DNA from: Sphingosinicella ginsenosidimutans
GTDB lineage: Bacteria > Pseudomonadota > Alphaproteobacteria > Sphingomonadales > Sphingomonadaceae
Direction of reading: 5' to 3'
DNA: 64,000 bases
Assembly (NCBI RefSeq): GCF_007995055.1
Contig: NZ_VOQQ01000001.1
Span: 868,001 to 932,000, forward strand
Positions 34,216-43,640 of the stretch are shown one piece after another. Below the pieces are notes generated by a model, which had not been told where the DNA came from, ran no database searches, and saw only the letters and a program-made list of their open reading frames with translations. The first letter of the stretch is position 1. The number at the start of each line of letters is the position of its first letter. The position numbers and the translations under genes were made by a program.

Positions 34216-35820
34216 TTACTGGCGACGCTGTGGTGTCGACGGCCGCGCTGAGGGCCGGGCCAGTTCGAGCCCGACATAGCGGGGCGGATTGGCGCCGCGC
34301 GCGACGAGCGCCAGCACGCTGGTCCGGCCCGCCCGACGCGCGGCCTCGATCACCGACTGGACCGCCTCGGGCGTCGTGGTCGGCGTCTGGTTGAGCGACA
34401 GGATCACGTCGCCCGTCTGCAGGCCTTTCTGCCCGGCGTCGCTGTTCGGATCGACATCGTCGACGACGACGCCGCGCAGGGTCGTGTCGCGAAGGCCGAT
34501 GCGGCGGGCGATGTCCGCCGTCAGCGGCTCGACCGTGACTCCCAGCCCGTCGCGGACGGCCCGCTGGCCGCTCGACGGCTCGGGCGCGCGCGGCTTGCCG
34601 GGCACGTTGCCATCCTCGCCATTGTCGTTGCCGGTATCGATGCCGTTGAGCCGCGCGAGCTCCTCGTCGCTCGGCCGTTCCGCAATCGAGATCGTGACGG
34701 TGCGATGCTGGCCTTGACGGATGAACTCGATCGGCACCCGCGCGCCGACCTGCTGCTGGGCGATGAGATAGCCGAGCGTCTGATCCTGGGTCACCGGCTG
34801 GCCGGCGACCGAGACGATCACGTCGCCCTGCTGGATGCCGGCGCGGGCGGCCGGCCCGCCGGGCGTGACCGACTGGATCAGCGTACCGCGATTGCGCTGG
34901 ATGCCCAGCGCGGCCGCGATGCTTTCGTCCACATCCTGCATCGCGATGCCGATATAGCCGCGCCGGACGCGCTGGCCGCGGCGCAGCGTTTCGACGACCG
35001 GCTGGATCTGCTCGGCGGGAATCGCGAAGCCGATGCCGACATTGCCGCCGGTCGGCGAGATGAGCGCCGTGTTGATGCCGATTACATTGCCGTTGAGATC
35101 GAACATCGGTCCGCCCGAATTGCCCGAATTGATCGATGCGTCGGTCTGGATGTAGCGATCATAGGGGCCGGCGTTGATGTTGCGGTGGAGCGCGGAGACG
35201 ATGCCCGCGGTCACCGTGCCGCCGAGACCGAAGGGATTGCCGATCGCGAGCACCCAATCGCCGACGCGCACCCGCGTCGAATCGCCGAAGCGGACGAACG
35301 GCAGCGGCCGGGTCGGGTTGATCTTCAGCACCGCGATGTCGGCGGTCGGATCGCGCCCCACGACCTCCGCGTCATATTCGGTGCGATCGGACAGCGTCAC
35401 CGTGATCTGCTCGACCACCGCGTCCGGCCGGGCCGGGGCGACGACGTGATTGTTGGTGACGACATAGCCGTCCGGCGAGATGATGAAGCCGGAGCCGAGC
35501 GAGCCGCCGCGCTGCGTCACGGTGCCGCCGTCGCCGCCGCCGTTCGGCACCGGCGCGCCGAAGCGCCGGAAGAACTCCTCGAAGCCCGGCGGCAGCTGCT
35601 GCTGGCGCACCTGGATGCTCTGGCGGGTGGAGATGTTGACCACGGCCGGCTGGAGCCGCTCGACGAGATCGGCGAAGGTCGGCGGGGCGCCGGGGCGCGG
35701 CGCGCTGGCCATCGTACCCGGATCGTTCTGGGCCGTCTGCGCGCCGAGCGGATTGAGGGTCAGCGTCGTCGCCGCGCCGCCGAGCAGCAGGGCAGCGGTG
35801 ACTCCATAGACATAACGCAC
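34216..35820 (-). CDS. degP: Do-family periplasmic serine protease (HtrA/DegP/MucD type)
   Basis: 534 residues from a GTG at 35820 with AGGAGGA a suitable distance upstream. The N-terminus is a signal peptide (MRYVYGVTAALLLGG). The catalytic triad is H125 (VTNNHVV), D161 (DIAVLKI) and S235 (GNSGGPM). Two PDZ domains follow, at about 285-385 and 430-520. Degrades or chaperones misfolded envelope proteins. Next upstream, on the same strand, are hflC and hflK, which makes a run of protein quality-control genes. Confidence 0.95.
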   Translation of the reverse strand: MRYVYGVTAALLLGGAATTLTLNPLGAQTAQNDPGTMASAPRPGAPPTFADLVERLQPAVVNISTRQSIQVRQQQLPPGFEEFFRRFGAPVPNGGGDGGTVTQRGGSLGSGFIISPDGYVVTNNHVVAPARPDAVVEQITVTLSDRTEYDAEVVGRDPTADIAVLKINPTRPLPFVRFGDSTRVRVGDWVLAIGNPFGLGGTVTAGIVSALHRNINAGPYDRYIQTDASINSGNSGGPMFDLNGNVIGINTALISPTGGNVGIGFAIPAEQIQPVVETLRRGQRVRRGYIGIAMQDVDESIAAALGIQRNRGTLIQSVTPGGPAARAGIQQGDVIVSVAGQPVTQDQTLGYLIAQQQVGARVPIEFIRQGQHRTVTISIAERPSDEELARLNGIDTGNDNGEDGNVPGKPRAPEPSSGQRAVRDGLGVTVEPLTADIARRIGLRDTTLRGVVVDDVDPNSDAGQKGLQTGDVILSLNQTPTTTPEAVQSVIEAARRAGRTSVLALVARGANPPRYVGLELARPSARPSTPQRRQ

Positions 35821-35932
35821 GATTTCTTCCTCCTGACTTGCCGACGGCCGCCTTTGGTTCGTCCCCTCGCGGGCGCACGCTAGAATCGGCGGCTGAACGG
35901 AAATTGAATGACCTCGACCATTTCCCGATCTC

Positions 35933-36808
35933 CTAACGCGGCGCCGCGCCCTGGCCCCGGAACTGGCGCAGATAATCGTTGTTCGGCGACAGGATGATGC
36001 TGGCGCGGCCGCGCGGATTATCGGCCGTGCCGGGCGTCAGGAAGCTGGTCCGGTAGGACTGCATCGCGCGATAGAAATCGTAGAATTGCGGATCGCGGTT
36101 GAAGGCGCTCGCATAGGTCGCGGAGGCCTCCGCATCGGCCTCGGCCCGGATGATCTGCGCCTGCTTGAGACCCTGCGCCTGGATCGCCCGCGCCTCCTGC
36201 TCGCGAGCCGAGCGCATCCGCGCATAGGCGGATTCGAGCGGCGTGCCGTCCGGCAGATCGGCGCGCTTGATCCTGACGTCGACGATCTCGGCGCCATATT
36301 GGCGCGCGACCCGATTGAGCGCGTTCTGGATATTGTCCATCATCTGACTGCGTTCAGGACTGAGCAGCGAGGCGAACGGGCTGCGTCCCAATTCGTTCCG
36401 GAGCGCCGAGGCGAGGATCGGCTGCAGCTGCGCCGTCACATTGTCCTCGGTCCGCGCGGAGATATACATCCGCAACGGATCGACGATGCGGTAGCGGGCG
36501 AAGGCATCGACCTGGAGCCGCAGCTGATCGGCGGAGAGCACCTGCTGGTTCTCCATGTCGATCGACTGGATGCGCTTGTCGATCCACACGATGCCGTCGA
36601 CGAACGGAACCCGGGCGGCGAGCCCGGCGCCGCTCGCCCCGAACTGCTCGTTCGGGCGATAGCGGTTCAGAATACGTTCCGGCTGGCCGAAACGGACGAC
36701 CACCGCCTGCTTCGTTTCGGGAATGATCGAGAAGGTGCTGCCGACGACGATCAGCAGCACGATCGTCACGAACAGGAGCACGATCGGATTGGAGAGCGTG
36801 CGGTTCAT
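35933..36808 (-). CDS. hflC: FtsH regulator HflC
   Basis: 291 residues: one N-terminal membrane anchor (about 8-28), then a stomatin/prohibitin (SPFH) domain and an Ala-rich coiled region with EQEARAIQAQG, followed by a tail of type YDFYRAMQSY seen in HflC. Forms with HflK a large membrane assembly that encloses and restrains FtsH. Overlaps hflK by 4 bp. Its client ftsH is encoded at 46764. Confidence 0.96.
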   Translation of the reverse strand: MNRTLSNPIVLLFVTIVLLIVVGSTFSIIPETKQAVVVRFGQPERILNRYRPNEQFGASGAGLAARVPFVDGIVWIDKRIQSIDMENQQVLSADQLRLQVDAFARYRIVDPLRMYISARTEDNVTAQLQPILASALRNELGRSPFASLLSPERSQMMDNIQNALNRVARQYGAEIVDVRIKRADLPDGTPLESAYARMRSAREQEARAIQAQGLKQAQIIRAEADAEASATYASAFNRDPQFYDFYRAMQSYRTSFLTPGTADNPRGRASIILSPNNDYLRQFRGQGAAPR

Positions 36809-37923
36809 TGGCGCTGGCCCTCCTGCGGCTGGCTCGGTGCCGGCTGGGCCCGGCGCTGGAGCTCGGGAAGCGCAAGATAGGGCGTCACGCCAGGCGCCTC
36901 GACGATCGTGGTGTCGACATGCTGGAGGACCGATTCCATCGTCTCGTAATACATGCGCCGCCGGGTGACTTCGGGCGCCGCGCGATACTGGGTGTAGATC
37001 TTCTCGAACGAAGCCGCCTCGCCCTGCGCCTGGGCGGTCACCTGGAGTGCGTAGGCCCGGGCATCGTTGATGTTGCTCTGCGCCTCCTGCTGGGCGGCCG
37101 AGACGCGAAGGAAGGATTCGTTGACCGCGGCGGGCGGCACCGACTGGTTGATCGCGACGCCCTGGATCCGAACGCCGGCGCCGTAATCGTCGAGCAGCTG
37201 CTGCATGTTCTGTTCGACGGTCTGGGCGATCTGGGCGCGGCCAGCCCCGATCGCATCGTCGAGAGAGACGCGCGAGACGGCGGCGCGCATGGCGCTTTCC
37301 GCGACCTCCCTGATCGTTCCTTCCGGGTCACGGATCTGGAACAGGTAGCGTTGCGGATCGCGGATGTTCCAGCGCACCGAATAGGCAAGGTCGATCACGT
37401 TCTGGTCGCCGGTCAGGATCAGATTCTCCGTATTGTTGCCCGGGATCGAAATGGTCCGAATCTGTTCGACGTCGACGACCTGGACGGAGCTGATCGGCGC
37501 CGGGAAAGTGAAGCCGATGCCGGGCTGGAGCGTGCCCGAAAAGGAGCCGAGCGTGGTGATGACGCCGCGTTCCTGCGGCCCGACGCGGTGGATCGAGGTG
37601 AAACCGATCCACAGGACCAGGAAGACGGCAAGGCCGTACAGCCAGTAGGGTCGCCCGCTGCCCGGCTGCGGGAAGCGGTTGCCGAACCGTTCGCGGCTCT
37701 TCTTCAGGAATTCGTCGAAGCCGCCGCCTTCGAGGCCCCGGCCCGGCTTTCTCGACGGGCGATCCCAGGGATTGCGCGGCCCATCGCCGCCGCCGGAACC
37801 TCCAGCGCCGCCGCCCTCGCCATCACGGCTCCCGCCGCCGTCGCTGCCGCCGGCGCCCCACGGGCCGCGATTGTCGCTGAGGACTGCGCCGGCCGGAGCG
37901 CGGCGTCCGAAAAACCATCTCAT
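36805..37923 (-). CDS. hflK: FtsH regulator HflK
   Basis: 372 residues from the ATG at 37923, preceded by AGGGGAGG. The N-terminal ~80 residues are Gly-rich and disordered (HflK signature, PWGAGGSDGGG), followed by a membrane helix (about 92-110), the SPFH domain starting HRVGPQERGVITTLG, and a C-terminal coiled-coil. Partner of HflC. The start region contains TATATA (37930-37935), a possible -10 that reads in both directions and could also serve mrp. The -10-like sequence TTTATATAGG resembles the RpoH type, but no good -35 accompanies it. Confidence 0.95.
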   Translation of the reverse strand: MRWFFGRRAPAGAVLSDNRGPWGAGGSDGGGSRDGEGGGAGGSGGGDGPRNPWDRPSRKPGRGLEGGGFDEFLKKSRERFGNRFPQPGSGRPYWLYGLAVFLVLWIGFTSIHRVGPQERGVITTLGSFSGTLQPGIGFTFPAPISSVQVVDVEQIRTISIPGNNTENLILTGDQNVIDLAYSVRWNIRDPQRYLFQIRDPEGTIREVAESAMRAAVSRVSLDDAIGAGRAQIAQTVEQNMQQLLDDYGAGVRIQGVAINQSVPPAAVNESFLRVSAAQQEAQSNINDARAYALQVTAQAQGEAASFEKIYTQYRAAPEVTRRRMYYETMESVLQHVDTTIVEAPGVTPYLALPELQRRAQPAPSQPQEGQRQ

Positions 37924-37996
37924 GCCTCCCCTATATAAAGCGCCTGTGCGGAAAAACAGTGCCAAGCGGCGCGGCTTTGCCTATCGCGAGAATCGC

Positions 37997-39013
37997 ATGA
38001 GCGAGATCGAAAGCCTGGACCACGTGCTCGCCCGGATCGCCGACCCGGGCGGCAAGGGCAATCTGGTCACCGCCGGCCGCGTGGCGATGACCCGCGTTCG
38101 CGACGGCACGGCGACGATCGTGATCGACGCGACCGGCCTGTCCGCCGAACAGCGCGCCATGCTCGAACGGCAGGTGCGCGCCCAGATGGTCGCCGTGCCC
38201 GGCATCGCCGATACCCGCATCGCGATGACCGCCGAGCGGCTCGAGCGCACCATCGTCGCGGTCGGCAGCGGCAAGGGCGGCGTCGGGAAATCCACGGTCT
38301 CCGCCAATCTCGCGGTCGCGCTGGCGCGGCTCGGCAAGCGCGTCGGCCTGGTCGATGCCGACATTTACGGCCCCTCGCAGCCCAGGATCATGGGGCAGCC
38401 GAACCGGCCCGAGCTGGCGGGTGAGCAGATCGTCCCGCTCCCCGCCCATGGCGTCCGGATGCTCTCGATCGGCCAGTTGATCGAGCCGGGGACGGCGGTC
38501 GCCTGGCGCGGGCCGATGACGGCGAGCGCGCTTTCCAACCTGATGGAGGGCGATTGGGGCGATTGCGAGATCCTGATCGTCGACATGCCGCCAGGCACCG
38601 GCGACGTGCAGATGACGCTCACCCAGAAATGGAAGCCGGCCGGCGCCGTGATCGTCTCGACGCCGCAGGACGTGGCGCTGATCGACGCGACGCGGGCGAT
38701 CGACATGTTCCGCAAGATGGACGTGCCGGTGATCGGCTTCATCGAGAACATGGCCGGCTATGTTTGCCCGCATTGCGGAGAGACGAGCGACCCGTTCGGC
38801 AGCGGCGGCGCCGAGGCTGCGGCCGGCGTGATGGGCATCCCCTTCCTCGGCCGGATCCCGCTGAGGCTTTCGATCCGCACCGCCTCCGATGCCGGCACGC
38901 CGCCCGCGGCCGGACAGGGCGAGGAGGCAGCGCTGTTCAAACGCCTTGCCGAGCGACTGGTCGAGGAGCTCGCCCGCGCGGAAACCGGAGGACACCATGC
39001 CGCTGACGACTGA
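37997..39013 (+). CDS. apbC: Mrp/NBP35-family iron-sulfur cluster carrier ATPase
   Basis: 338 residues. An N-terminal MIP18/DUF59-like domain (1-~75) is followed by a deviant Walker A, GSGKGGVGKST at 90-100, and the cluster-binding CPHC at 257-260. Mrp/ApbC dimers bind and deliver Fe-S clusters with ATP hydrolysis. Divergent from hflK with 73 bp between. The frame is open further upstream, but the ATG at 37997 matches the family N-terminus (MSEIESLDHVLARI). Overlaps the downstream CoA-binding gene by 17 bp. Confidence 0.95.
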   Translation: MSEIESLDHVLARIADPGGKGNLVTAGRVAMTRVRDGTATIVIDATGLSAEQRAMLERQVRAQMVAVPGIADTRIAMTAERLERTIVAVGSGKGGVGKSTVSANLAVALARLGKRVGLVDADIYGPSQPRIMGQPNRPELAGEQIVPLPAHGVRMLSIGQLIEPGTAVAWRGPMTASALSNLMEGDWGDCEILIVDMPPGTGDVQMTLTQKWKPAGAVIVSTPQDVALIDATRAIDMFRKMDVPVIGFIENMAGYVCPHCGETSDPFGSGGAEAAAGVMGIPFLGRIPLRLSIRTASDAGTPPAAGQGEEAALFKRLAERLVEELARAETGGHHAADD

Positions 39014-39425
39014 CGATGAAATCCGCGACCTGCTGACGAACGTTCGGACGATCGCGATGATCGGCGCCTCGGATCGGCCCGACCGGCCGAGCTATGGGGT
39101 GATGGCCTTCCTCCAGGACCACGGCTATCGCGTGCTGCCGGTCAACCCGCAGATCACCGGCGAGCATGTGCACGGCGAGTTCGTGTGGCGCGAGCTCTCC
39201 CAGATCGGCGAGCCGATCGACATGGTCGACATCTTCCGCAATTCGGAAGCGGCCGGCGAGGCCGTGGACCAGGCGATCGCGGCCGGCGCCAAGGCGGTGT
39301 GGATGCAGCTTGGCGTCATCAACGAGGCGGCCGCGGCGCGCGCCGAAGCGGCGGGTCTCAAGGTCGTGATGAACCACTGCCCGAAAATCGAAATCTCGCG
39401 ACTTGGGATTCCGAAGATCGCTTAG
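38997..39425 (+). CDS. CoA-binding domain protein (YccU family)
   Basis: 142 residues, a single Rossmann-like CoA_binding_2 domain. Conserved segments are IAMIGASDRPDRPSYGV, GYRVLPVNPQ, and near the C-terminus VWMQLGVINEAAAARAEAAG and MNHCPKIE. Family members bind CoA or a related nucleotide; function unproven. The start at 38997 has GGAGGA 4 nt upstream, clearly better than longer in-frame options. Overlaps mrp by 17 bp. Confidence 0.9.
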   Translation: MPLTTDDEIRDLLTNVRTIAMIGASDRPDRPSYGVMAFLQDHGYRVLPVNPQITGEHVHGEFVWRELSQIGEPIDMVDIFRNSEAAGEAVDQAIAAGAKAVWMQLGVINEAAAARAEAAGLKVVMNHCPKIEISRLGIPKIA

Positions 39426-39426
39426 T

Positions 39427-40389
39427 TCAGCGGCTCGCCGCCGCCATCTGCACCGCGGGCGTCAGCGCCGAGGAACGGATCAGGAAGCGCACCCGCCGGT
39501 TGGCGAAATCGAACGACACCCGCTCGAACAGGTGAAGCGCATCCATCCCGAGCAGGAGCGCCGGGCGATCGGTGAGGTCGAGCTGGCGGAACGGATCGAC
39601 GTCCGCGAAGGCGACGGGAAGGTTCCGGACGCCTGCATCGCCGACCATGATCCGGTGCGCGATCGTGTAGCCGGCATCGACCCGCCCGCCGGTCACGCTG
39701 ATGAGCTGGATCGGTCGCATCGGGCCGAGCCTCCCGCGCCGGGCGAGCCGGTCGCGCAGCGCGGTATTGCCGACCGTCACCTGCGATCCGGTGTCCACGA
39801 TCACATAGACCCGCTCGCCCTCGAACGAGGCGTTGACGAGCATCAGGTGACCGTGTCGCTTGCGCGCCGTCACCACGATAGTGCCATCGGGCCAACGCTC
39901 CTCCGGACGGCTCGACGGCGTCACCGTCATTTCTCCGCGCACGAAGTCCATGTCGACCCGCTGAAGCTGAAGCGAATCGACGCCGAGCAGCCCGTCGCCG
40001 CCGAGATCGCTGCGCGACAAGGCGGGCGCCTGGATGTGGTTCACGCTGCGGTGCCCGACGCCGAGCTGGCCGATGATCACCGTGTCGATGTCGCTGACCT
40101 CGCTCATGCTCGACAACCGCGCCGCCTCGCCGGGGCGCAACGCCAGCCGCTGGGCGAGTTCGCGCGAAATCACCGTCCGCTCGGCGCCCGTGTCGACGAT
40201 GAAGGCATAGGGCCCACGCCCGTCGATACTGACCGGTACCGTCATGCGCGTCGACGTGTCGACGGCGAGATTGATCGTCTCGCTCGGCGGCGGCGGCGCG
40301 AGGGACACCGGCGGCGGCAGATCGACCGGGACTTGCGCGCCAGCGGACGCGGCGAAGGCGAGTAGGGGCAGCGCGAACAGGCGCATCAT
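39427..40389 (-). CDS. Retropepsin-like aspartic protease with two DTG motifs
   Basis: 320 residues with a signal peptide (cleavage after AGAQ). Two retropepsin-like halves are visible: FIVDTGAE with D66 and VIVDTGSQ with D199, each followed by a hydrophobic-Gly motif (LLGVDSL and LLGMDAL). A single chain with two active-site aspartates could form a pepsin-like pseudo-dimer, whereas many bacterial relatives have one. Probably periplasmic. Role unknown. Its stop lies 1 bp from that of the convergent CoA-binding gene. Confidence 0.85.
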   Translation of the reverse strand: MMRLFALPLLAFAASAGAQVPVDLPPPVSLAPPPPSETINLAVDTSTRMTVPVSIDGRGPYAFIVDTGAERTVISRELAQRLALRPGEAARLSSMSEVSDIDTVIIGQLGVGHRSVNHIQAPALSRSDLGGDGLLGVDSLQLQRVDMDFVRGEMTVTPSSRPEERWPDGTIVVTARKRHGHLMLVNASFEGERVYVIVDTGSQVTVGNTALRDRLARRGRLGPMRPIQLISVTGGRVDAGYTIAHRIMVGDAGVRNLPVAFADVDPFRQLDLTDRPALLLGMDALHLFERVSFDFANRRVRFLIRSSALTPAVQMAAASR

Positions 40390-40455
40390 CTTGGCCTCCC
40401 GCCCACCGGGTTTGGCGATCCTAGCCCAGAAACAGGAAAAATCCAGTGCGGTCGA

Positions 40456-41232
40456 TCAGACCACCGCCATCGCCCGGTCGCGCAGGCGATCGACCGCGGC
40501 GGCGTGGATGCCCGGGGTGGCGACGAGCACGCCGAAGGCCTCGCCCGATGCGGTGTTGAAGGCCAGCGGCTGCCCGAGCGCGCCGGTCACGGTCGCGCCG
40601 GCCTCCTCCGCGATCAGCGCGGCGGCGGCGATGTCCCATTCATAGCCCCAGCGAAGCGTCGCCACGAGATCGGCCTCGCCGGCGGCGACCATCGCGATCC
40701 GGAGCGCGATTGAATTGGGCCGCGCCACCGCGACGAGATCGCGGTCCACCGCGGGAAGCTGGTCCGCCGGGACGCGGGCGCCGGCGAGCGTCGCGCGCGG
40801 GCTCACATGGAGCCGCACGCCGTTGCGCCAGCTCCCCTGACCGCGAGAGCCGGTCCACACTTCCCCGCGCAACGGCGCGGCGAGCACGCCGAGCACCGGC
40901 ACACGATCCTCGACCAGCGCGATCGACACGCACCATCCGGTGCGTTCGCGCACATAATCGCGCGTGCCATCGATCGGATCGACGACCCAGAGCCGCCGGC
41001 GCTCGATCCGGTCCGACAGGTCCACGGTTTCTTCCGAAAGCCACCCCGCCTGCGGATCGATCGCCGCGAGCTCGCGGCGCAGGAAGCGATCGACCTCGAG
41101 ATCGATCTCGCACACGGGCGATCCGGCGCCGCGCTCGCCTGCGGCTTTCTCCCAGCGGCGGAAGTCCCCGCCAAAGCGGGCGGCGGCGATCCGTCCCGCC
41201 GCCTCGGCAATCTTCACGACCTCATCAAGCAC
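40456..41232 (-). CDS. cysQ: Inositol-monophosphatase family, probable 3'(2'),5'-bisphosphate nucleotidase
   Basis: 258 residues. Metal-site motifs: SEE at 66-68, DPIDGTRDY at 85-93, and WDIAAAALIAEEAGA near the C-terminus. This is the CysQ/SuhB superfamily; the length and DPIDGT(R/K) variant fit CysQ, which removes 3' phosphate from PAP formed in sulfate assimilation. Inositol- or histidinol-phosphatase activity cannot be excluded. Its first 8 bp overlap the end of pmbA on the same strand. Confidence 0.85.
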   Translation of the reverse strand: MLDEVVKIAEAAGRIAAARFGGDFRRWEKAAGERGAGSPVCEIDLEVDRFLRRELAAIDPQAGWLSEETVDLSDRIERRRLWVVDPIDGTRDYVRERTGWCVSIALVEDRVPVLGVLAAPLRGEVWTGSRGQGSWRNGVRLHVSPRATLAGARVPADQLPAVDRDLVAVARPNSIALRIAMVAAGEADLVATLRWGYEWDIAAAALIAEEAGATVTGALGQPLAFNTASGEAFGVLVATPGIHAAAVDRLRDRAMAVV

Positions 41233-42571
41233 CGGCGATCGTCATCCCTTCGATTCTGAGCGTAGGAACGTCGATCGCGCGCCGATGCTCCAGATCGTTC
41301 GCGGCGACCAGCGTCGCGAACATATCGATGAGATTGCCGGCAACGGTGATCTCGTCCACCGGCCCGGCGATTTCGCCATTTTCGATCAGGAAGCCCGAGG
41401 CGCCGCGGCTGTAATCGCCGGTCACGGGGTTCAGCCCCTGCCCGATCAGCTCGGTGACATAGAGCCCGCGCGTGATATCGGCCATGAGCTCGGCGGGAGA
41501 GAGCGGGCCGGGCGCGAGATGGACATTGGTCGCGCCGACGCCCGGCGCCGCGATGCCCGAGCGGGTGGCATGACCGGTCGTTTCGAGGCCGAGCTGCCGG
41601 GCGGCGGCCGAATCGAGCAGCCAGCCGGTGATCCGCCCCTCCTCGACCAGAACACGCGGCGCGGTCGCGACACCCTCCCCGTCGAACGGCTTGGATCGAA
41701 GACCGCGCGGGCGATGGGGATTGTCATGAATCCGGATCGCGGCGGGAAACAGTCGATCCGCCTCGCGCCCCAGCAGGAAGCTGGTGCGCCGCGCGATCGC
41801 CGGGCCGCTCATCGCGCCGATCAGGTGGCCGATCAGGCTTCCGCCGACCCGCGGATCGAACAGGACCGGCATCGTTCCGGACGACAGCTTGCCGGGGCCG
41901 AGCCGCCGCACCGCGCGGGTGCCGGCAAGCGTCCCGAGGGTCTCCGGCGCATCGAGGTCGGCCAAGTGGCGGACATTGTGGCTGGCGCTGTCGCGCTGCA
42001 TCGCCCCGCCTTCGCCGGCGATGACACCGACGCCCGAACCATAGACACTGGTCGAATAGCCGCGCGCGAAGCCGTGGCTCGTGGCGAGCGCGAAGACGGT
42101 GCGGCCGGCCGAAACGCTGGCGCCGTCGCTGTTGGTGACGCCGCGAACCGCGCGCGCCGCCGCCTCGGCCTCCAGCGCGCGGGCCTTGAGCTCGGCCGGG
42201 GCGGGGTTGCCGCCGTCGTCTGCGTCGAGCGGCGCGGCGCCGCCGCGATACAGCCGATCCTCCGGCGCGAGACCGGCATAGGGGTCTTCCGGCGCCTCGC
42301 GGGCCATCGCGACGGCGCGTTCGACAAGCGCCGCCAGCGCATCGCGCGAGAGATCGGACGAGGAAACGCTCGCCGACCGCTGGCCGATGAACACGCGCAG
42401 CCCGATTCCCTCGCCCTCGGCCCGGGTCACGTCCTCGAGCGCGCCGAGCCGCACCTGGACCTCGGTCGAAGCGTCGCCGTAATAGAGCGCGTCGGCGGCA
42501 TCGACGCCCGCCTTGCGCGCGGCCTCGACCAGAGCGGCGGCGCGCGCCTCGGCAGTCTCGATTGAAAGCAT
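41225..42571 (-). CDS. pmbA: PmbA/TldE-type metalloprotease subunit
   Basis: 448 residues of the TldD/PmbA family. PmbA (TldE) lacks the zinc-binding HExxxH helix and works as a heterodimer with TldD, which supplies the protease site; the complex processes peptides such as microcin B17 and CcdA. The block PFDGEGVATAPRVLVEEGRI and the C-terminal RGASGFLIENGEIAGPV are family landmarks. No tldD occurs in this window. Coupled to the cysQ-like gene by an 8-bp overlap. Confidence 0.92.
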   Translation of the reverse strand: MLSIETAEARAAALVEAARKAGVDAADALYYGDASTEVQVRLGALEDVTRAEGEGIGLRVFIGQRSASVSSSDLSRDALAALVERAVAMAREAPEDPYAGLAPEDRLYRGGAAPLDADDGGNPAPAELKARALEAEAAARAVRGVTNSDGASVSAGRTVFALATSHGFARGYSTSVYGSGVGVIAGEGGAMQRDSASHNVRHLADLDAPETLGTLAGTRAVRRLGPGKLSSGTMPVLFDPRVGGSLIGHLIGAMSGPAIARRTSFLLGREADRLFPAAIRIHDNPHRPRGLRSKPFDGEGVATAPRVLVEEGRITGWLLDSAAARQLGLETTGHATRSGIAAPGVGATNVHLAPGPLSPAELMADITRGLYVTELIGQGLNPVTGDYSRGASGFLIENGEIAGPVDEITVAGNLIDMFATLVAANDLEHRRAIDVPTLRIEGMTIAGA

Positions 42572-42610
42572 CGTGGCCGCTTAAGCCCGACGCGCGCAAA
42601 AGCAAGTTTT

Positions 42611-43540
42611 TCAGGCCGTCCCGACGACCAGGCAGGCGAGGAACATCAGCAACCCGGCCACCCGGTTCGACCGGAATCGCATCAGCGCATCGGCCCCGTC
42701 CCCGGTTCTGAGGCCGCCGACCTGCCAGGCGAGGTGGATTGCCATCGGCGCGAGACCGGCAAGCGCGAACCATTCACGCCGCACGTCATGGATCGCCACG
42801 GCCCACAGGAACAGCGCAAGGCCGTAGCAGACGGCGATGCCGAGCCGAGCATGACGGCCAAGCGCGCGGGCCGAGGACCTGACGCCGACGAGCGCGTCAT
42901 CCTCGATATCCTGGATGGCGTAGATCGTGTCGTAGCCGATCACCCAGAAGATCGACCCGGCGTAAAGAAACAGCATTGGCGGCTCCACCCGCCCGGCGGC
43001 CGCCGGCCAGCCGACCAGCGCGGCCCAGGAGAAGACCAGGCCGAGCCAGGCCTGCGGCCACCAGGTGATCCGCTTCATGAAGGGATAGGCAGCGACCGGA
43101 AGCAGGCTTGCCAGCCCGATCGCCTGCGCCAACCGATCGAGCTGGAGCAGAACGACAAGGCCGATCAGGCTCATCGCCACGAGCAGCGCCCAAGCGCCTT
43201 TCAGCGACACCCGGCCGCTTGCCAGCGGCCTCAGGCGCGTGCGCGCGACCTTGCGATCGAGATCGCGGTCGACGATGTCGTTATAGACGCACCCGGCGCT
43301 GCGCATCGCCCAGGCGCCGAGCGCGAGCCAGGCGATCAGCGCCCAGCCACGCGGGCTCGCAACGCCGCCCGCATTGCCCGCCAGCGCGACGCTCCACGCG
43401 CCGGGCCAGAACAGCAGCCAGGCGCCGATCGGCCGGTCGAGCCGGATCAGCGAGGCATAGGGGCGCGCCGCGGCGGGCAGGGCCCCGATCAGGCCGCGCC
43501 GCTCGCTGTCCGGGACGATCTCGGTCTCCGCCTCCGCCAT
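42611..43540 (-). CDS. ubiA: 4-hydroxybenzoate polyprenyltransferase UbiA
   Basis: 309 residues from the ATG at 43540. About eight membrane helices. Two Asp-rich Mg/diphosphate motifs: N87-D-I-V-D-R-D-L-D95 and D204 with DIEDD at 211-215. Attaches the polyprenyl tail to 4-hydroxybenzoate in ubiquinone synthesis. The upstream in-frame extension is non-homologous and is translated from the palindromic repeat at 43554-43626, so it is rejected. coq7, a later step of the same pathway, is at 54547. Confidence 0.94.
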   Translation of the reverse strand: MAEAETEIVPDSERRGLIGALPAAARPYASLIRLDRPIGAWLLFWPGAWSVALAGNAGGVASPRGWALIAWLALGAWAMRSAGCVYNDIVDRDLDRKVARTRLRPLASGRVSLKGAWALLVAMSLIGLVVLLQLDRLAQAIGLASLLPVAAYPFMKRITWWPQAWLGLVFSWAALVGWPAAAGRVEPPMLFLYAGSIFWVIGYDTIYAIQDIEDDALVGVRSSARALGRHARLGIAVCYGLALFLWAVAIHDVRREWFALAGLAPMAIHLAWQVGGLRTGDGADALMRFRSNRVAGLLMFLACLVVGTA

Positions 43541-43553
43541 TCCCGTCCAATGC

Positions 43554-43626
43554 CGATCGTGCCGGGCGAAGTCGAGGGCCGAGCGCGTCGCGGCCGTGGG
43601 CCACTCGACTTCGCTCGGGGCGAACG
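43554..43626. repeat. Palindromic repeat in the ubiA-rsmE divergent region
   Basis: 23-bp imperfect inverted arms (43554-43576 and 43604-43626), with an inner perfect 11-bp core GCGAAGTCGAG/CTCGACTTCGC and a 27-bp centre that adds GGCC/GGCC pairs. Motifs of the type CTTCGACTTCGCTC are common in sphingomonad intergenic palindromes. It occupies nearly the whole region between two divergent genes. Confidence 0.75.
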
Positions 43627-43640
43627 CATAAGGAATGAAG

